The notes beneath the pieces were generated by a model. That model did not search any database. It saw only the letters and a list, made by a program, of their open reading frames with translations, and was not told the origin of the DNA. From Pedinophyceae sp. YPF-701 (Eukaryota > Chlorophyta > Pedinophyceae), in the NCBI GenBank assembly GCA_916048055.1, contig CAJZHL010000003.1, positions 62,001-126,000 of the forward strand: a stretch of DNA of 64,000 nucleotides. Direction: 5' to 3'. Position numbers and translations under genes: made by a program. Below, piece after piece: positions 43,965-53,503 of the stretch (positions are counted from its first letter, which is position 1; each line of letters starts with the position of its first letter).

Positions 43965-45374
43965 ATGTTTTCCCTCGCCAATGTGGCCCAGGGGCTGCCG
44001 GCGATCTCGCAGTCCCTGCGGCAGCTCGCGCCGGTCCTGACCCGCGCCTACCACAAGAACGTGAGTGCCCCCCACGCGCCCCACGAAAGCGCTCGCGGGC
44101 AGCGCTGCGGCGGCGTGGGTGCTCCGCGCAAGCCCCCGCCCTGCGCTTGCCACGCGCTGGTGCCGCTGGCGGCCCGCCGCCTGGAACGCAATCGTCGCAC
44201 GGCCAATCTGACCGCCGATCAAGCGGCCGCGAACGCACGTCGTCAGCGGCGCCTGTCGCCGCCGGCGCCGCGTGGGGCGGATGGTAGGGAGCCCTGTGCT
44301 CTCACCGGGCTCCCTACCCGGTCCGGCGCGTTCGTCCGGCCGCGCTCCATCCTGGCCCCTTTCACTGTCGGCGGGCGCCGTTCCGCGCCGCTGACGTGTC
44401 CTGATACGACCTGACGGTTGCGGGAAGCCGTGGAGAGCCAGTCCTCCTAGGAGGCGCGGAAACACCCCTGCGTCAGGGCGCCCTGTCCCCGTTCAGCACG
44501 CGCGTGCTCGTTCGCGTCCTCGCGAACGCGACGAGGCCCGTTTCGGCGCGTCCTCACCGCCCCCGCGCCCGTGCACGCGCGTCCTCCCATCCACGCAGCG
44601 CAGCCCGCCGCGGGCGTCGCGGGGGCCGCGTGGCTCCGTATCCCGCGGCCAGCACACCCGCTCATGCTCCATGGACGCCTCACGAGCGCGCCCATCGACG
44701 TTTCGCGCCGTCACGGCACCTGTCGGCCCACGCTGGCCTCTGTGCGAGGGTGCGGTGCAGGTTCTAGACCACTACGAGAACCCGCGCAATGTCGGCAGCA
44801 TGGACAAGGACGACCCCAACGTCGGGACGGGCCTCGTGGGCGCGCCTGCGTGCGGCGACGTGATGAAGCTGCAGATCAAGGCGCGTGGTCTGCCCGCCGC
44901 AGCGCCGCCACGCCCGCGCGCGCCGAGCGCCGAGCGCGCGCCCGACCTCGCAGCGCGTCCGCCGTTCCTGCAGGTCGACGAGAACGGGAACATCATCGAG
45001 TCGAAGTTCAAGACGTTCGGCTGCGGCTCGGCGATCGCGAGCAGCAGCCTGGCGACCGAGTGGGTCAAGGGCAAGACGATGGAGGAGGTGCGCCCGCAAC
45101 AGTCGAGCCGCGCCCGCCGCTCCACTCGTCACGCGCAGAGCGCTCCCGCGACGCGGGGGGGCAGGCGAGAGAGAGACGCGCGGCCCTGCGTTGGGTGCTT
45201 GTGGTGTTGCAGGTGCTGGAGATCAAGAACAGCGACATCGCGAAGCACCTGAACCTGCCCCCGGTGAAGCTGCACTGCTCGATGCTCGCGGAGGACGCGA
45301 TCAAGGCGGCCGTGAAGAACCTGAACGAGAAGCGCGCCAAGAGCGGCGCGGAGGCGAAGCAGGCCGCCGCGTAG
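43965..45374 (+). CDS. ISCU: Iron-sulfur cluster scaffold ISCU (mitochondrial)
   Basis: Scaffold on which the NFS1 desulfurase complex builds [2Fe-2S] clusters in mitochondria. Exons: 43965-44060, 44761-44880, 44974-45087, 45213-45374. Exon 1 encodes a mitochondrial presequence ending in LTRAYHKN. The conserved core follows: VLDHYENPRNVGSMDKDD, VGAPACGDVMKLQIK (first ligand Cys), FKTFGCGSAIASSSLATEWV (second Cys) and LNLPPVKLHCSMLAEDAI (third Cys, LPPVK chaperone motif). The 44881-44973 intron has a GC donor (AAG/GCGCGT); without it the highly conserved KLQIKVDENGNI would be broken, so this site is firm. That intron is 93 bp and stop-free. Intron 1 (700 bp) contains a strong hairpin. Confidence 0.96.
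44283..44318. repeat. 12-bp perfect hairpin in ISCU intron 1
   Basis: Arms GGTAGGGAGCCC (44283-44294) and GGGCTCCCTACC (44307-44318) are exact reverse complements around a 12-nt loop. Confidence 0.85.
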
Positions 45375-45828
45375 GCCGCGCAGCGCACATCGGGATCCTC
45401 GCCGCCGCCGACCCCGCACCTCGCAGGCCGCCGCCTCGTGCGCGTTTTCCAGCCAGGCGCACGACGCACACGCACACGCACTCCCAGCCTCTCACCTCGC
45501 AGCACCCAGGAACTCACGCGAGCGACGTGCCGGGCCAGACGCATTCGGCCCGCGGCACTGCGTGCACGGCCTTAGCAGCGTCAGACGGGCCGGCGCCTGC
45601 CCCTGCGGCTCGCTGCAGTGAGCCCGTAAGGGGTGTGGAGGTTGACGCATTGGACGCCCCGCGGCGCGTGTGAGCTCACCGCCGTTGACATCACGCGTGT
45701 GGCTCACAGCGTGGAGTGAGGAGAGACTAATATCTACGCAGAGTAGCTCGCGCGGCCGCCAGCGCACCGCCGCGGAACACGCGCGGCAGGCTCGCTGGCG
45801 TTGAGTCACGACTGGGTGGCGGGGGCGC
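45375..45828. other. Convergent 3' intergenic region
   Basis: Between the ends of ISCU and the RPP21-like gene. Contains a short CAC-rich stretch near 45467-45480. No gene seen. Confidence 0.45.
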
Positions 45829-46835
45829 TCATCCAGGGCGCGCTTTCTTGGGCTTGAACACCACGTTCCGCCTCGGCTCCTCCGCCGTCGGGTCCCGCGC
45901 TGCCCCTCGCCGCCGCTTCGCGCTTTTGCGCCGCGCCGCTGCGCCCCCCGGGGCCGGCGCGTCCGGGTTCGCGACCAGAAGCGACTCCAGATCGAGCGCG
46001 CTGCCCGCGCCGCCCGCTGGCGCCGCCCGCGCCTGCGCCCCCCGAGCCTCTGCGACGCCCACGGGAGCTCCGCCTCCGCCGGCGGTGCCACCACTGCGCG
46101 CCTCCTCACGCGCTGCGGCCGCCGGATCGCGCGCCGGTGGCGCCAGCGTCGCCTCCTGAACACTGTCTCGGGAGTCACGCGGCTTGTCTGCAGGCGCGAC
46201 GCCAGGCGAGGCCGCCACGGGCGCTTGCTCGGCGGACGGGTGTGCCGGAGGCGGTGCGGGGGCCTGGACGCGCGTGCCGCGGGGCAGCAGGCGGCAGTTG
46301 GGGTTGTGTCCGGCAGCCTGCATGGCTGTCTGCTCGTTCGCGCACAAACGGACGTTCTCGTGCGCGCACACGGCGCATATTCGGATCAGAGCCACTTTGC
46401 ACACACCGCGGTCGTCCGCGTTCTTCGACGCCAGTCCCTTCGACTTGCGTCGCCTGCAAGGACGCTACCGTGCTCAGGGTGCCGTGGGTTGCCACCGGGC
46501 GAGCAATGCGCGCGCGAGGTGCGCTCCCGGGCGCCCGAGGCAGCAGCAGCGCACCTGTACGACCGTGCCGTCGGGACGATCGCGACGTCCCGCAGCCCCG
46601 TCGATCGCAGCGGCGTGCCGCAGCGCAGGCAGTGCGAGCCGCGCACTCCGGGATCGACAGCTGCGGCGCCGGGGGTCTCGCGGGCCGCCTTGACCGCGGA
46701 GACGCCGAGCGCGCTTGCCAGCGGACGGCAGGCCTGGTGGACGGCGCGGCTGGCTTCGAAGAGGAACGAGGTGGTGATCGCCTCGGGGAGCGCCGAGGCG
46801 GAGCGCCGCGTCTCGCCGCGGAGCGGCTTCGGCAT
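45829..46835 (-). CDS. RPP21: RNase P/MRP protein subunit RPP21/RPR2-like
   Basis: Zinc-binding subunit of the tRNA 5'-end processing enzyme RNase P. Exons: 46555-46835 and 45829-46453. Phase is exact across the junction. The N-terminal helices (ITTSFLFEASRAVHQACRPL) are followed by HCLRCGTPLRS (first CxxC). The linker SYR-RRKSKGLASKNADDRG, restored by splicing, then leads to IRICAVCAHENVRL (second CxxC), the Rpr2 zinc-ribbon arrangement. After the zinc ribbon there is an unusually long tail of about 150 residues, Ala/Pro/Gly-rich, ending in basic RRKSAKRRRG and VVFKPKKARPG. The family normally stops soon after the second CxxC. Start ATG 46835 is the first in frame that keeps the conserved helix. 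Confidence 0.75.
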
Positions 46836-47772
46836 GGCCGCGCGGCGGTCGGTGCGCAGCACACACGTTGCGGGGGTGCTGAGCACGGGCCGGTGCCGCC
46901 GTGAGCGGCAGCGGGCGCGGCCAGACGCCCCTGCGGGTGTGCGCTGGATCTCCAGGGCCGCGTGCGGACAGCTTGGCGGCGTGGTGTCGCGGGGGGGGGG
47001 AGTGCGCGTGCCTTTTTACCTGGGGGCACGCACCCAGGGTGGAGGCGGGCCGGGCGCGAGGGCCGGGGCGCACGAGCGCGGAGCGGCAGTCACGGTGACG
47101 CGGACCTCGCGCATGCAGGAACCCTCGAACTTGTGCCGCGCATGCCGAGGACAGAATGCGTGACCCGCACCCTGCCAGGCGGCCCCTGCTGGGCTGCCTG
47201 CCCTGTCTAGGCGGGTCCCGCCGCGTGGCGGACGAACAGCCTGGGAGGACGGATCATCTGAAGCACACGTACAGCACTTTCAACGTCCAGCAGTCCGCCG
47301 GGTCGCGCCAGGTGAGGGCCACTGCAGCAACGTCCAGGACCACCGGGGCGCCGCTGCGCCCGCTACATTTCGACCAGATTCCTTCCGCGGAGTCTTTATG
47401 CATCTCCGGCACCAGCGACGCCGCGGGCCACGGCACAAAGCCCCCCCCCGCCGCGCACGTGCCCCGCCTCCCTGGGCAGTTGAGAGCCGATGTGTTGGGG
47501 CACCCGGCCGCCTCCGCGGCGCGCCCGCGCAGCAAAGCAGTCACCGAGCGCAACACCTTTACACTGAGGCTTCCAAACCGCGCGCCGCTCGACTATTTCC
47601 GCGCCCCGCCAGCCGGCGCGGCCGCAGCCCCATGACAACAGAGCATGCTCGCTGCAGCGCGGCAGGCCCTGCAGGCCGCAGGCCGCCGCGCGCGGGCCAG
47701 CGGCACAGGGTGTCGTTCTGGCGGCGCGGACCAGTTCCGTCGGCCCGACTGACCCCAAACTCCCCCCCCCAA
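46836..47772. other. Divergent intergenic region
   Basis: About 940 bp between the RPP21-like gene and the orphan gene at 47773. Open frames here lack similarity and splice context. No repeat or RNA gene recognised. Confidence 0.45.
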
Positions 47773-48396
47773 ATGCAGTCGGGAGGGCCTGTGGTGGCCC
47801 GGAAGCCGTTCCGGGACCCCTCCGTGACGCAGCGGTTCGCGCCGAGCAAGGCGGAGGGGCCGTTTGCGGCCCCGCGCAGGCGCCAGGAAGTGGGCGTCCT
47901 CGCGGACCTCGGCCAGGCCCGGCACACCACGGGGGTGGCCTTCCCCGGCGCGAGCGAGGCGTCGTGGGTGCACCCGCGCGCGGCCTCGCGCACGGCGCCG
48001 CCGCGCCAGAGCGCGGGCACTGCGCACGGCGGCAGGAGCGTCTACAGGAACACCGCGCGCGCCAGCCTCGAGGTCGCGCGCAGCAACTATAGGTCGCAGC
48101 AGCGCGACTCCCTGGAGTCCGGCGGGGACGCTGCTGCGGCGTGCGCGGGGGCGCGCGCGTGCTCGGCGGCGTTCGCGAGCAAGGGGGAGCGGGACGGATG
48201 TGTGCGGGCGAGGTCCGGCGTCCGGCGCGGGTCGATGGACCTGGGGGGGCGGGAGACGGCGCTGTCGTCGGAGCTGGGCGAGGAGGGGCGCAGCAAGGCG
48301 GCGCACAGGCGGCTGTCGAACGCGTTCAGCATCACGGACCAGTTCGCGATCAAGGCCCAGGCGAACAGGAATCGCAGCGCCGTGCGGTTCCTCTGA
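47773..48396 (+). CDS. Hypothetical basic, Ser/Arg-rich protein
   Basis: Not recognised. A single frame of 207 codons starts at ATG 47773 (MQSGGPVVARKPFRDPSVTQ) and ends RNRSAVRFL. It is rich in Arg, Ser and Ala, with few hydrophobic stretches, no signal peptide and no membrane helix. Short motifs such as GGRSVYRNTARASLEVARSN and RRLSNAFSITDQF (a possible phosphorylation context RRLS) break the low complexity. The composition and the lack of stop codons in GC-rich DNA mean it could be non-coding. The real-looking ends and helical C-terminus argue mildly for a gene. Ciliary or cytoskeletal function is possible but unsupported. Confidence 0.5.
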   Translation: MQSGGPVVARKPFRDPSVTQRFAPSKAEGPFAAPRRRQEVGVLADLGQARHTTGVAFPGASEASWVHPRAASRTAPPRQSAGTAHGGRSVYRNTARASLEVARSNYRSQQRDSLESGGDAAAACAGARACSAAFASKGERDGCVRARSGVRRGSMDLGGRETALSSELGEEGRSKAAHRRLSNAFSITDQFAIKAQANRNRSAVRFL

Positions 48397-49464
48397 CACC
48401 CCAACCCCCCACTACACCCCCCCGGGGGTGCGTTGCTGGAGAGCGCGCGATCGCGGTGGGAGGACGGGGTCGATAAGGCCCTCGGAGGGACCGCCGAGAC
48501 GGTCCTGCACCCGGGACGACCCGCGCGGCCGTGCACACAGCTGCGGGGTCGGTGACGGGACTGCCCGCGCATTCCTCCACGCGCGCCCCTTCGGAGCCGC
48601 CCAGGGACAGTGTCCCCGCGCGCAAGCATAGCAGATATAGCAGTTGAACGTCAACATAGGCCCCTGCGACGATGACAGCTCGTGTTGTTCTGGAGGCTCC
48701 GGCCCGGGGGGCGCCGCCGCGGACGACCGTCGAGCGCCCCTCTCGGACTCGAAAGTACCGAGCTGCACGACGCCCACCGTGCGCGTGCTAGCAGCGACCC
48801 GAACCAAACGACACTAAGTCCTCATCACAAGACACAAGACATCGTCAAGCCACTTATCAAGCCTCCGCCCCCACAGAACGACCTATTCCGACCCGCGACA
48901 ATGTTGCTCGGGGACCGCGCAGGTCGTTCTTGCGCGCCTCGCGCGAGCCTGTGAGTGGCAAGTCCCTGGCGACGCACAAACAGCGCCTCACAGAGTAGTA
49001 ATTGACCACCCGCGCACGAAACGAAATGCGGGTGTGCTATCGTCCTGATCAAGGCGGCAGCGTGCTAGGAGTACTCGCGCGAAATGCCATGTGAGCGTGC
49101 CATCATGTGCCAAGGGAAGGCTCTGACCTGCAATCAGTTAGAGTGAGTGGCGGGCGTCGTCAGCAACAACGCGGCGAGCCGCGCGAGTACTGGACGACGC
49201 CCGCCAGCCGACGCGCCGAAGTGCTGGTCCACGTCCTAGGCTGCTTGTACCGGGGGGTGTCGGCAGCCGGCTGGGTGACAGCGGTGACTGAGTCTGCGGC
49301 ATTGTCCGCGTTGTGTGGCGACGCGCCGACGGCTACTCAGCTCTCCTCGTCATCGCCGTCCCCCGCGCGTGGCCTGTCATGCGAAAAGGGATCATACCTC
49401 GGTCTAGCGGCCACGGAATACGCGCATGGCCAACATGTCAACATCGGGGGGGTAACAGAGTGCG
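48397..49464. other. 3' flank of the reverse transcriptase island
   Basis: GC content falls visibly from about 48640 onward, with A/C-rich sequence around 48780-48860, unlike the rest of the window. It holds a large hairpin (49148-49206). No further ORF of the element was seen. Confidence 0.5.
49148..49206. repeat. 14-bp perfect inverted repeat downstream of the RT gene
   Basis: Arms TGGCGGGCGTCGTC (49148-49161) and GACGACGCCCGCCA (49193-49206) flank a 31-nt loop that contains a second small GC-rich stem (GCGGC/GCCGC). Confidence 0.85.
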
Positions 49465-51327
49465 TCATGTGTGCGGGCATGGCTGGATAGTTCCGAGCCA
49501 GCTTCGCAGCGCCGGGATCATGTATGAGGGTGACGAGTTGCAGGGCGCCGGGCACGCCCTGTCAGCAGGTTGGCCAGTATGGTCTGCAAACTGCACGTGG
49601 CGACGCACGAGGTCAGCCAGGCCCGCCGGCGTGGCAGGGCCAAAATGCGGGCTCGGGTGCGTCCGGCAGGCGGCGCGGTGGATCGCCAGGACCTGTCGCA
49701 TGCAGTAACCTCGATGCGTACGCATGTAGCGCATCATGGCCGACATCTTGGCTACGTAGCTGTCGCGGTCAGTCACCTCGCTGGACACGCGGATGTGTTC
49801 GGTGCGGACGATGTTGTAAAGGTGTCGTCGCAGCAGCGCACACGAAGCGTGGGGGTACTGTATGAGGTGAATGTTCTCAGGAAACAGACCGCGTTTGTCA
49901 TAGTGCGAGATCAGGAGGAAGCCCTGATATTCGGGATGCGGACGCACGCGGAGGTCTAGGAAGGAGACACCGTCGAGCGGGTTCGCTGGGGCGTCAAATT
50001 CGACCTCAAGACAGGGGGGGTACATGTTATGTATACCAGAGATGAGATCTACGATCGACGACGGGGTTTCGGGGGGCGGGGTGGGGGGGCGGGGGTGGGT
50101 GTTGAAGTAGCGGTACAGTGCGTTCGCGAGAGAGAAATTGTCGTCGATGTAGCGCCTGGAATAACGGAAAGACCCCAAGACCTTCAGCCAAGCGACGTCG
50201 CCAGTGCTCAACCAGCGGTCGCGAAACTGGCAGAGGAACGCGAGCTCATGCCGGAACATGTAGCAGTTCGCGAGGTGGGGGGAGGCCGAGAGCCCCATGG
50301 GCACACCGCAGGTCTGGTGATATACGACGCCCCCGAACACCACGTAGGCGCGTTTGACGAGGATGTGCACGAGACCATGAAGTTGCTCGATGCTCGGTGC
50401 CCATTTCCCAACCATGCCGTCCGCGTCCGGCAGCTGCGCCACCCACCACCACGTCTCCCTCGCGTCAAACGCGGGTTGCAAGTCGATCAGGAGGTGTTGC
50501 CCTGGATGCAGTGCAAAAACAGCGTCGATGTGTTCGATGACGCAGTCGATGAGGCCGGTCCCGTGGTCCGCGCTCGTCTCGTGCCGGATGTGCGTGTAGA
50601 GCCGCTTGATGTCGGCGCCCAGCAGCAGAGGTGGTTGTTGAGCATGTATCGCTGAGCGTGGTGGGTTGTCATGTAGATACGCGGTCACCATGTCACGCAT
50701 GCCGCGGCTGGAGTCCACCAAGAAGGGCGCGAAGCTGCTGCAGAGGTCCTCCGGGACGCCGTCGAAGATGGAGCTCCAGACCTCCACGAGGGTGGCGTGG
50801 CACATGAGCGCGCCGAGGGCCTTCGTCAGCAGCTGCGCTGCGGGGCGCGTGATGTCGCTCGAGCAGTCCGAGATGTACCGCACGTCCACCTTGGCCTTGT
50901 GAAGCTTCATCGTCCCGTAGTAGTGCGGTAGACCACCGCACTCGCGTTCGGTGCGTATTCCTGGTAGCTGCAGGTTGTCCAACATAGCCTCCGTCGTGTT
51001 AGCGACGTTCACCACGTGCCTGGCATGCGTGATGTTGGCATTTGCCGGCTCGTTGACAGCGAAAGCGTCGTTGCTGTGCAGGTCGTGCAGGAGGACCTCG
51101 ATGTAGGCGCGCCGACACACGAAAACCAAATTCCCGGCGTTCTTGTCCATGGTCGTGATGGTGAGGCGTGTCGCGTCTCGCCGCAGAGCCACGCGATCGT
51201 CGGGCTGAATGTCCGCCAGCGGCGGGGGCCATGGAAGGCGGAACCCGGGTTGAAGAGCGGGTTGGAGTGCCGTTTGCGTAGCAGCAAGTATAGCATCAAT
51301 GTACGGCATGCACGCTGCCGCGTCCAT
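49465..51327 (-). CDS. Penelope-like reverse transcriptase without GIY-YIG endonuclease
   Basis: Intronless frame of 620 codons. Reverse transcriptase motifs in order: LTITTMDKNAGNLVFVCRRA (N-terminal DKG-like motif of Penelope elements), HYYGTMKLHKAKVDVRYISD, LLGADIKRLYTHI (motif A, first catalytic Asp), QTCGVPMGLSASPHLANCYM (motif B), SRRYIDDNFSLA (motif C, YIDD) and VSFLDLRVRP. This order and the GTMKLHK block fit Penelope-like elements better than LINE or Ty elements. The usual C-terminal GIY-YIG nuclease is absent; the protein ends about 80 residues after a MRQVLAIHRAACRTH helix. The frame stays open upstream to about 51449 without another ATG, so the true start or an upstream exon may lie there. 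No stop or frameshift interrupts it, which suggests recent activity. Codon use has more A/T in third positions than neighbouring genes. Confidence 0.87.
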   Translation of the reverse strand: MDAAACMPYIDAILAATQTALQPALQPGFRLPWPPPLADIQPDDRVALRRDATRLTITTMDKNAGNLVFVCRRAYIEVLLHDLHSNDAFAVNEPANANITHARHVVNVANTTEAMLDNLQLPGIRTERECGGLPHYYGTMKLHKAKVDVRYISDCSSDITRPAAQLLTKALGALMCHATLVEVWSSIFDGVPEDLCSSFAPFLVDSSRGMRDMVTAYLHDNPPRSAIHAQQPPLLLGADIKRLYTHIRHETSADHGTGLIDCVIEHIDAVFALHPGQHLLIDLQPAFDARETWWWVAQLPDADGMVGKWAPSIEQLHGLVHILVKRAYVVFGGVVYHQTCGVPMGLSASPHLANCYMFRHELAFLCQFRDRWLSTGDVAWLKVLGSFRYSRRYIDDNFSLANALYRYFNTHPRPPTPPPETPSSIVDLISGIHNMYPPCLEVEFDAPANPLDGVSFLDLRVRPHPEYQGFLLISHYDKRGLFPENIHLIQYPHASCALLRRHLYNIVRTEHIRVSSEVTDRDSYVAKMSAMMRYMRTHRGYCMRQVLAIHRAACRTHPSPHFGPATPAGLADLVRRHVQFADHTGQPADRACPAPCNSSPSYMIPALRSWLGTIQPCPHT

Positions 51328-51583
51328 GTCGGCGGCCTTGCTGACGCGTTTCGTCCACCCGAGCAGCGGCTTCTGGTAGGCTTCAACGATGCTAGCTACG
51401 GTCGCGCTCGTGGCTTGGTGCAGCTCCGGGACGTGTCGGTGCTTGGCACCTCACCGCGTCAATGCACGGGCGAACAACAATCGGTCTCACATTGCTGTAG
51501 CGGCCACCTAGCCGTCGAGCTGCCAGGTGCCGCGCTACGGAGGCGCTCTGACAGGGGCCGCTGCACATGGGCGAAGGGGGGGG

Positions 51584-51617
51584 TGTCGGCGCACGTGGCG
51601 AAAGAACGTGGCCGACA
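51584..51617. repeat. Hairpin upstream of the RT gene
   Basis: TGTCGGC plus CACGT pair with ACGTG plus GCCGACA: a 12-bp stem with one bulged G (51591) and a 9-nt loop (51597-51605). Confidence 0.8.
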
Positions 51618-51713
51618 GAGGTGGTTATACGGGTATGTGCACGCAAGAACCTAACTGAGCGGCGGTGCCGCGACGCCCCCCCGGCCCCTGCGCTGCAGGG
51701 GCGCCACCCCCTC

Positions 51714-53503
51714 TCACTCCACCCACACGTTCTCCTGCCGCGCCTCCTCGAACTCCTTCTCCGTCGGCGGCGCGGGGTCCTCGTAGACGTCCGCCAGGTC
51801 CTTGACCACCTCGTCGCCCTCCTCGTTCACGAAGATGACGCTGCTCTCCTCCTCGATCCCGCGCATCATCTCCACCATGCTGTTCTGGCCGCCGGGCAGC
51901 GGACACGTCGCCGCCGCGGGCGCCGCCTCGGGCAGCGCGACGGCGCTGCCGCCCGCGGCCGCAGTGAGGTCGGCGACCTCCGCGGCGGCCTCCGCGACGT
52001 CCTTCTCCTTGCCGTCGCGGTTCTGGTTGCCGATGAACGACAGGATCGTCACCCAGACGATCTCGACCATGTCGACCCACAGCAGGCGGTGCTCCTGCGG
52101 CACCACGCCGTACGTGATGATGTGCGCGAACGGCCACAGCTTCCACCCCGCCGACAGGAGCGTGTACCAGGTCTCGCCGATGGTCTTGAGCGTCTGCTTC
52201 GGGCGCTCGAAGCGCATCGCGCCGAGGAGGAGGTAGTAGATGCTGTTCCACGTGAACGACCACGCCGTCTGGTCCACGAGCACCTTGGCCAGCGTCACGT
52301 TCGCCTCGCTGCAAAAACACACACGTGCACAGCGCGGCGTTGTCGGGGGCGGGCGCGGTTGGCTCGGGGGCGCGCCACCCGACGTGGAGCGCAGCGTGCG
52401 CGTGCGTGCGGGGCGGGCGCGCGCGTCGCGCACCTGGAGAGCCAGTTGGAGGGGGGGATGTACAGGTTGGCAAAGGCGCTGTCGCAGAAGAGGTACCAGC
52501 AGTGCGAGAGCGGGCCGTGGCCGATGAAGCCCGCCAGGCCGGACCGCAGCACGCGTCCGCGGTCCAGGTCGTCCAGCCCGCGGCCCTCGTAAGTCTGCGC
52601 GGTCAGGTCGCCGATGGTGTACACAATGCCCGAAATGGTCGCCTTCGCGAGGATCGGGTTGTTCTCCAGGCACGACTCGTACCACAGCCAGTTGTCCTGC
52701 ACGGTTCGGGGCGCTCCTCGCGTTCGAATACGGCGTCGCGGTCTCGGGGACGCGCGATTTGGTGGGGGGCGCGCCGCAGCGGGGCGGGGCCGGGCGCACC
52801 TTGGGGACGCGCGTGAGGACCTCGTACATCGTCCACCCGCGGGAGATGTCGGCGTCGACGGTGAGCATCTTGGTGACGGCCGCGCCGGCGAACAGCAGGA
52901 TGGCCCCCAGGTTGATGCTGTAGTTGATGGTGCGGACCTCCTCGCGCTCATTCGCGACCCACTTGAGGAACCGCGGGGGGCGCGACTCCGGCCCCCCCGC
53001 GCTCGCGGAGCCGTTCGGGGAGTTGACGGCCAGCGCGGGCTGCAGAGACTGCCACTGGCTCTTGTCCTCGGTCGCAGCCTCCCGCTCGTAGGTCGCCGTG
53101 GACGACTCGGCCTTGATCGCAGACTGCGCGGAGCGGGGAGGGTGCGCGCGGTGAGGACGGGGCGCGGGACGCGCGGGCGACGCGCGGGCGGGGTCTCGCT
53201 GCTGCGCAGTGGGCGGTCAACTCACGGCACGTGGTGCGTCGCCGGGGCGCGCGGTGCGTTGACAATTCGCGTGGAGAGAGCTTGACGAGTGAGGTATCCG
53301 AGGTTGCGATCGAACGGAGGGCGCGGGGCCGGAAGCGTGCGGTGGGGCCGTCTCGCGCCAGAAGGCGCCGCAGGAGGGGGAGGCGCCGCGCGGAGTGCGT
53401 GGCGACGTGAGGTGGGGCGTGCGCCGGACGTTCCGGGACGGTGGGGACCATGCGGGCCGGAGGAGCGGTTCGCGACGCGCGCGGTAGCCGCGCGAAAGCC
53501 CAT
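51714..53503 (-). CDS. MPV17: MPV17/PMP22-family membrane protein with long N- and C-terminal extensions
   Basis: Four-helix organelle membrane protein (mitochondrion, peroxisome or plastid in different members). Exons: about 53231-53503, 52800-53123, 52434-52696, 51714-52308. Family blocks: WYESCLENNPILAKATISGI, YTIGDLTAQTYEG, GFIGHGPLSHCWYLFCD, KVLVDQTAWSFTWNSIYYLL, WKLWPFAHIITYGVVPQEHR and LLWVDMVEIVWVTILSF; the last three are the strongest signature. The N-terminal exon is Arg/Pro-rich like a targeting peptide; ATG 53503 with donor at 53230 keeps phase, and ATG 53451 is an alternative in another frame. An extra hydrophobic segment (INLGAILLFAGAAVTKML) precedes the family domain. A 100-residue acidic tail ending EEARQENVWVE is not typical of the family. 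Confidence 0.87.

Larger units (their letters stand above)
48640..51650 (-). mobile_element. Penelope-like retroelement island, approximate limits
   Basis: A block of lower GC around a reverse transcriptase gene, with strong hairpins near both ends. Limits are estimated from base composition only; no terminal repeats or target-site duplication could be confirmed. Confidence 0.55.

Noticed and set aside
49146-49166. Hammerhead ribozyme core (CTGACGA on the minus strand) near the RT element
   Set aside because: The required second core GAAA after a stem II is missing; the sequence is better explained as one arm of the hairpin.
51328-51449. Further start codon for the RT upstream of 51327
   Set aside because: The frame is open but has no ATG, and a stop appears near 51450.
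48928-51649. Terminal inverted repeat GTTCTTGCG / CGCAAGAAC around the RT island
   Set aside because: Only 9 bp match with no extension; likely chance.
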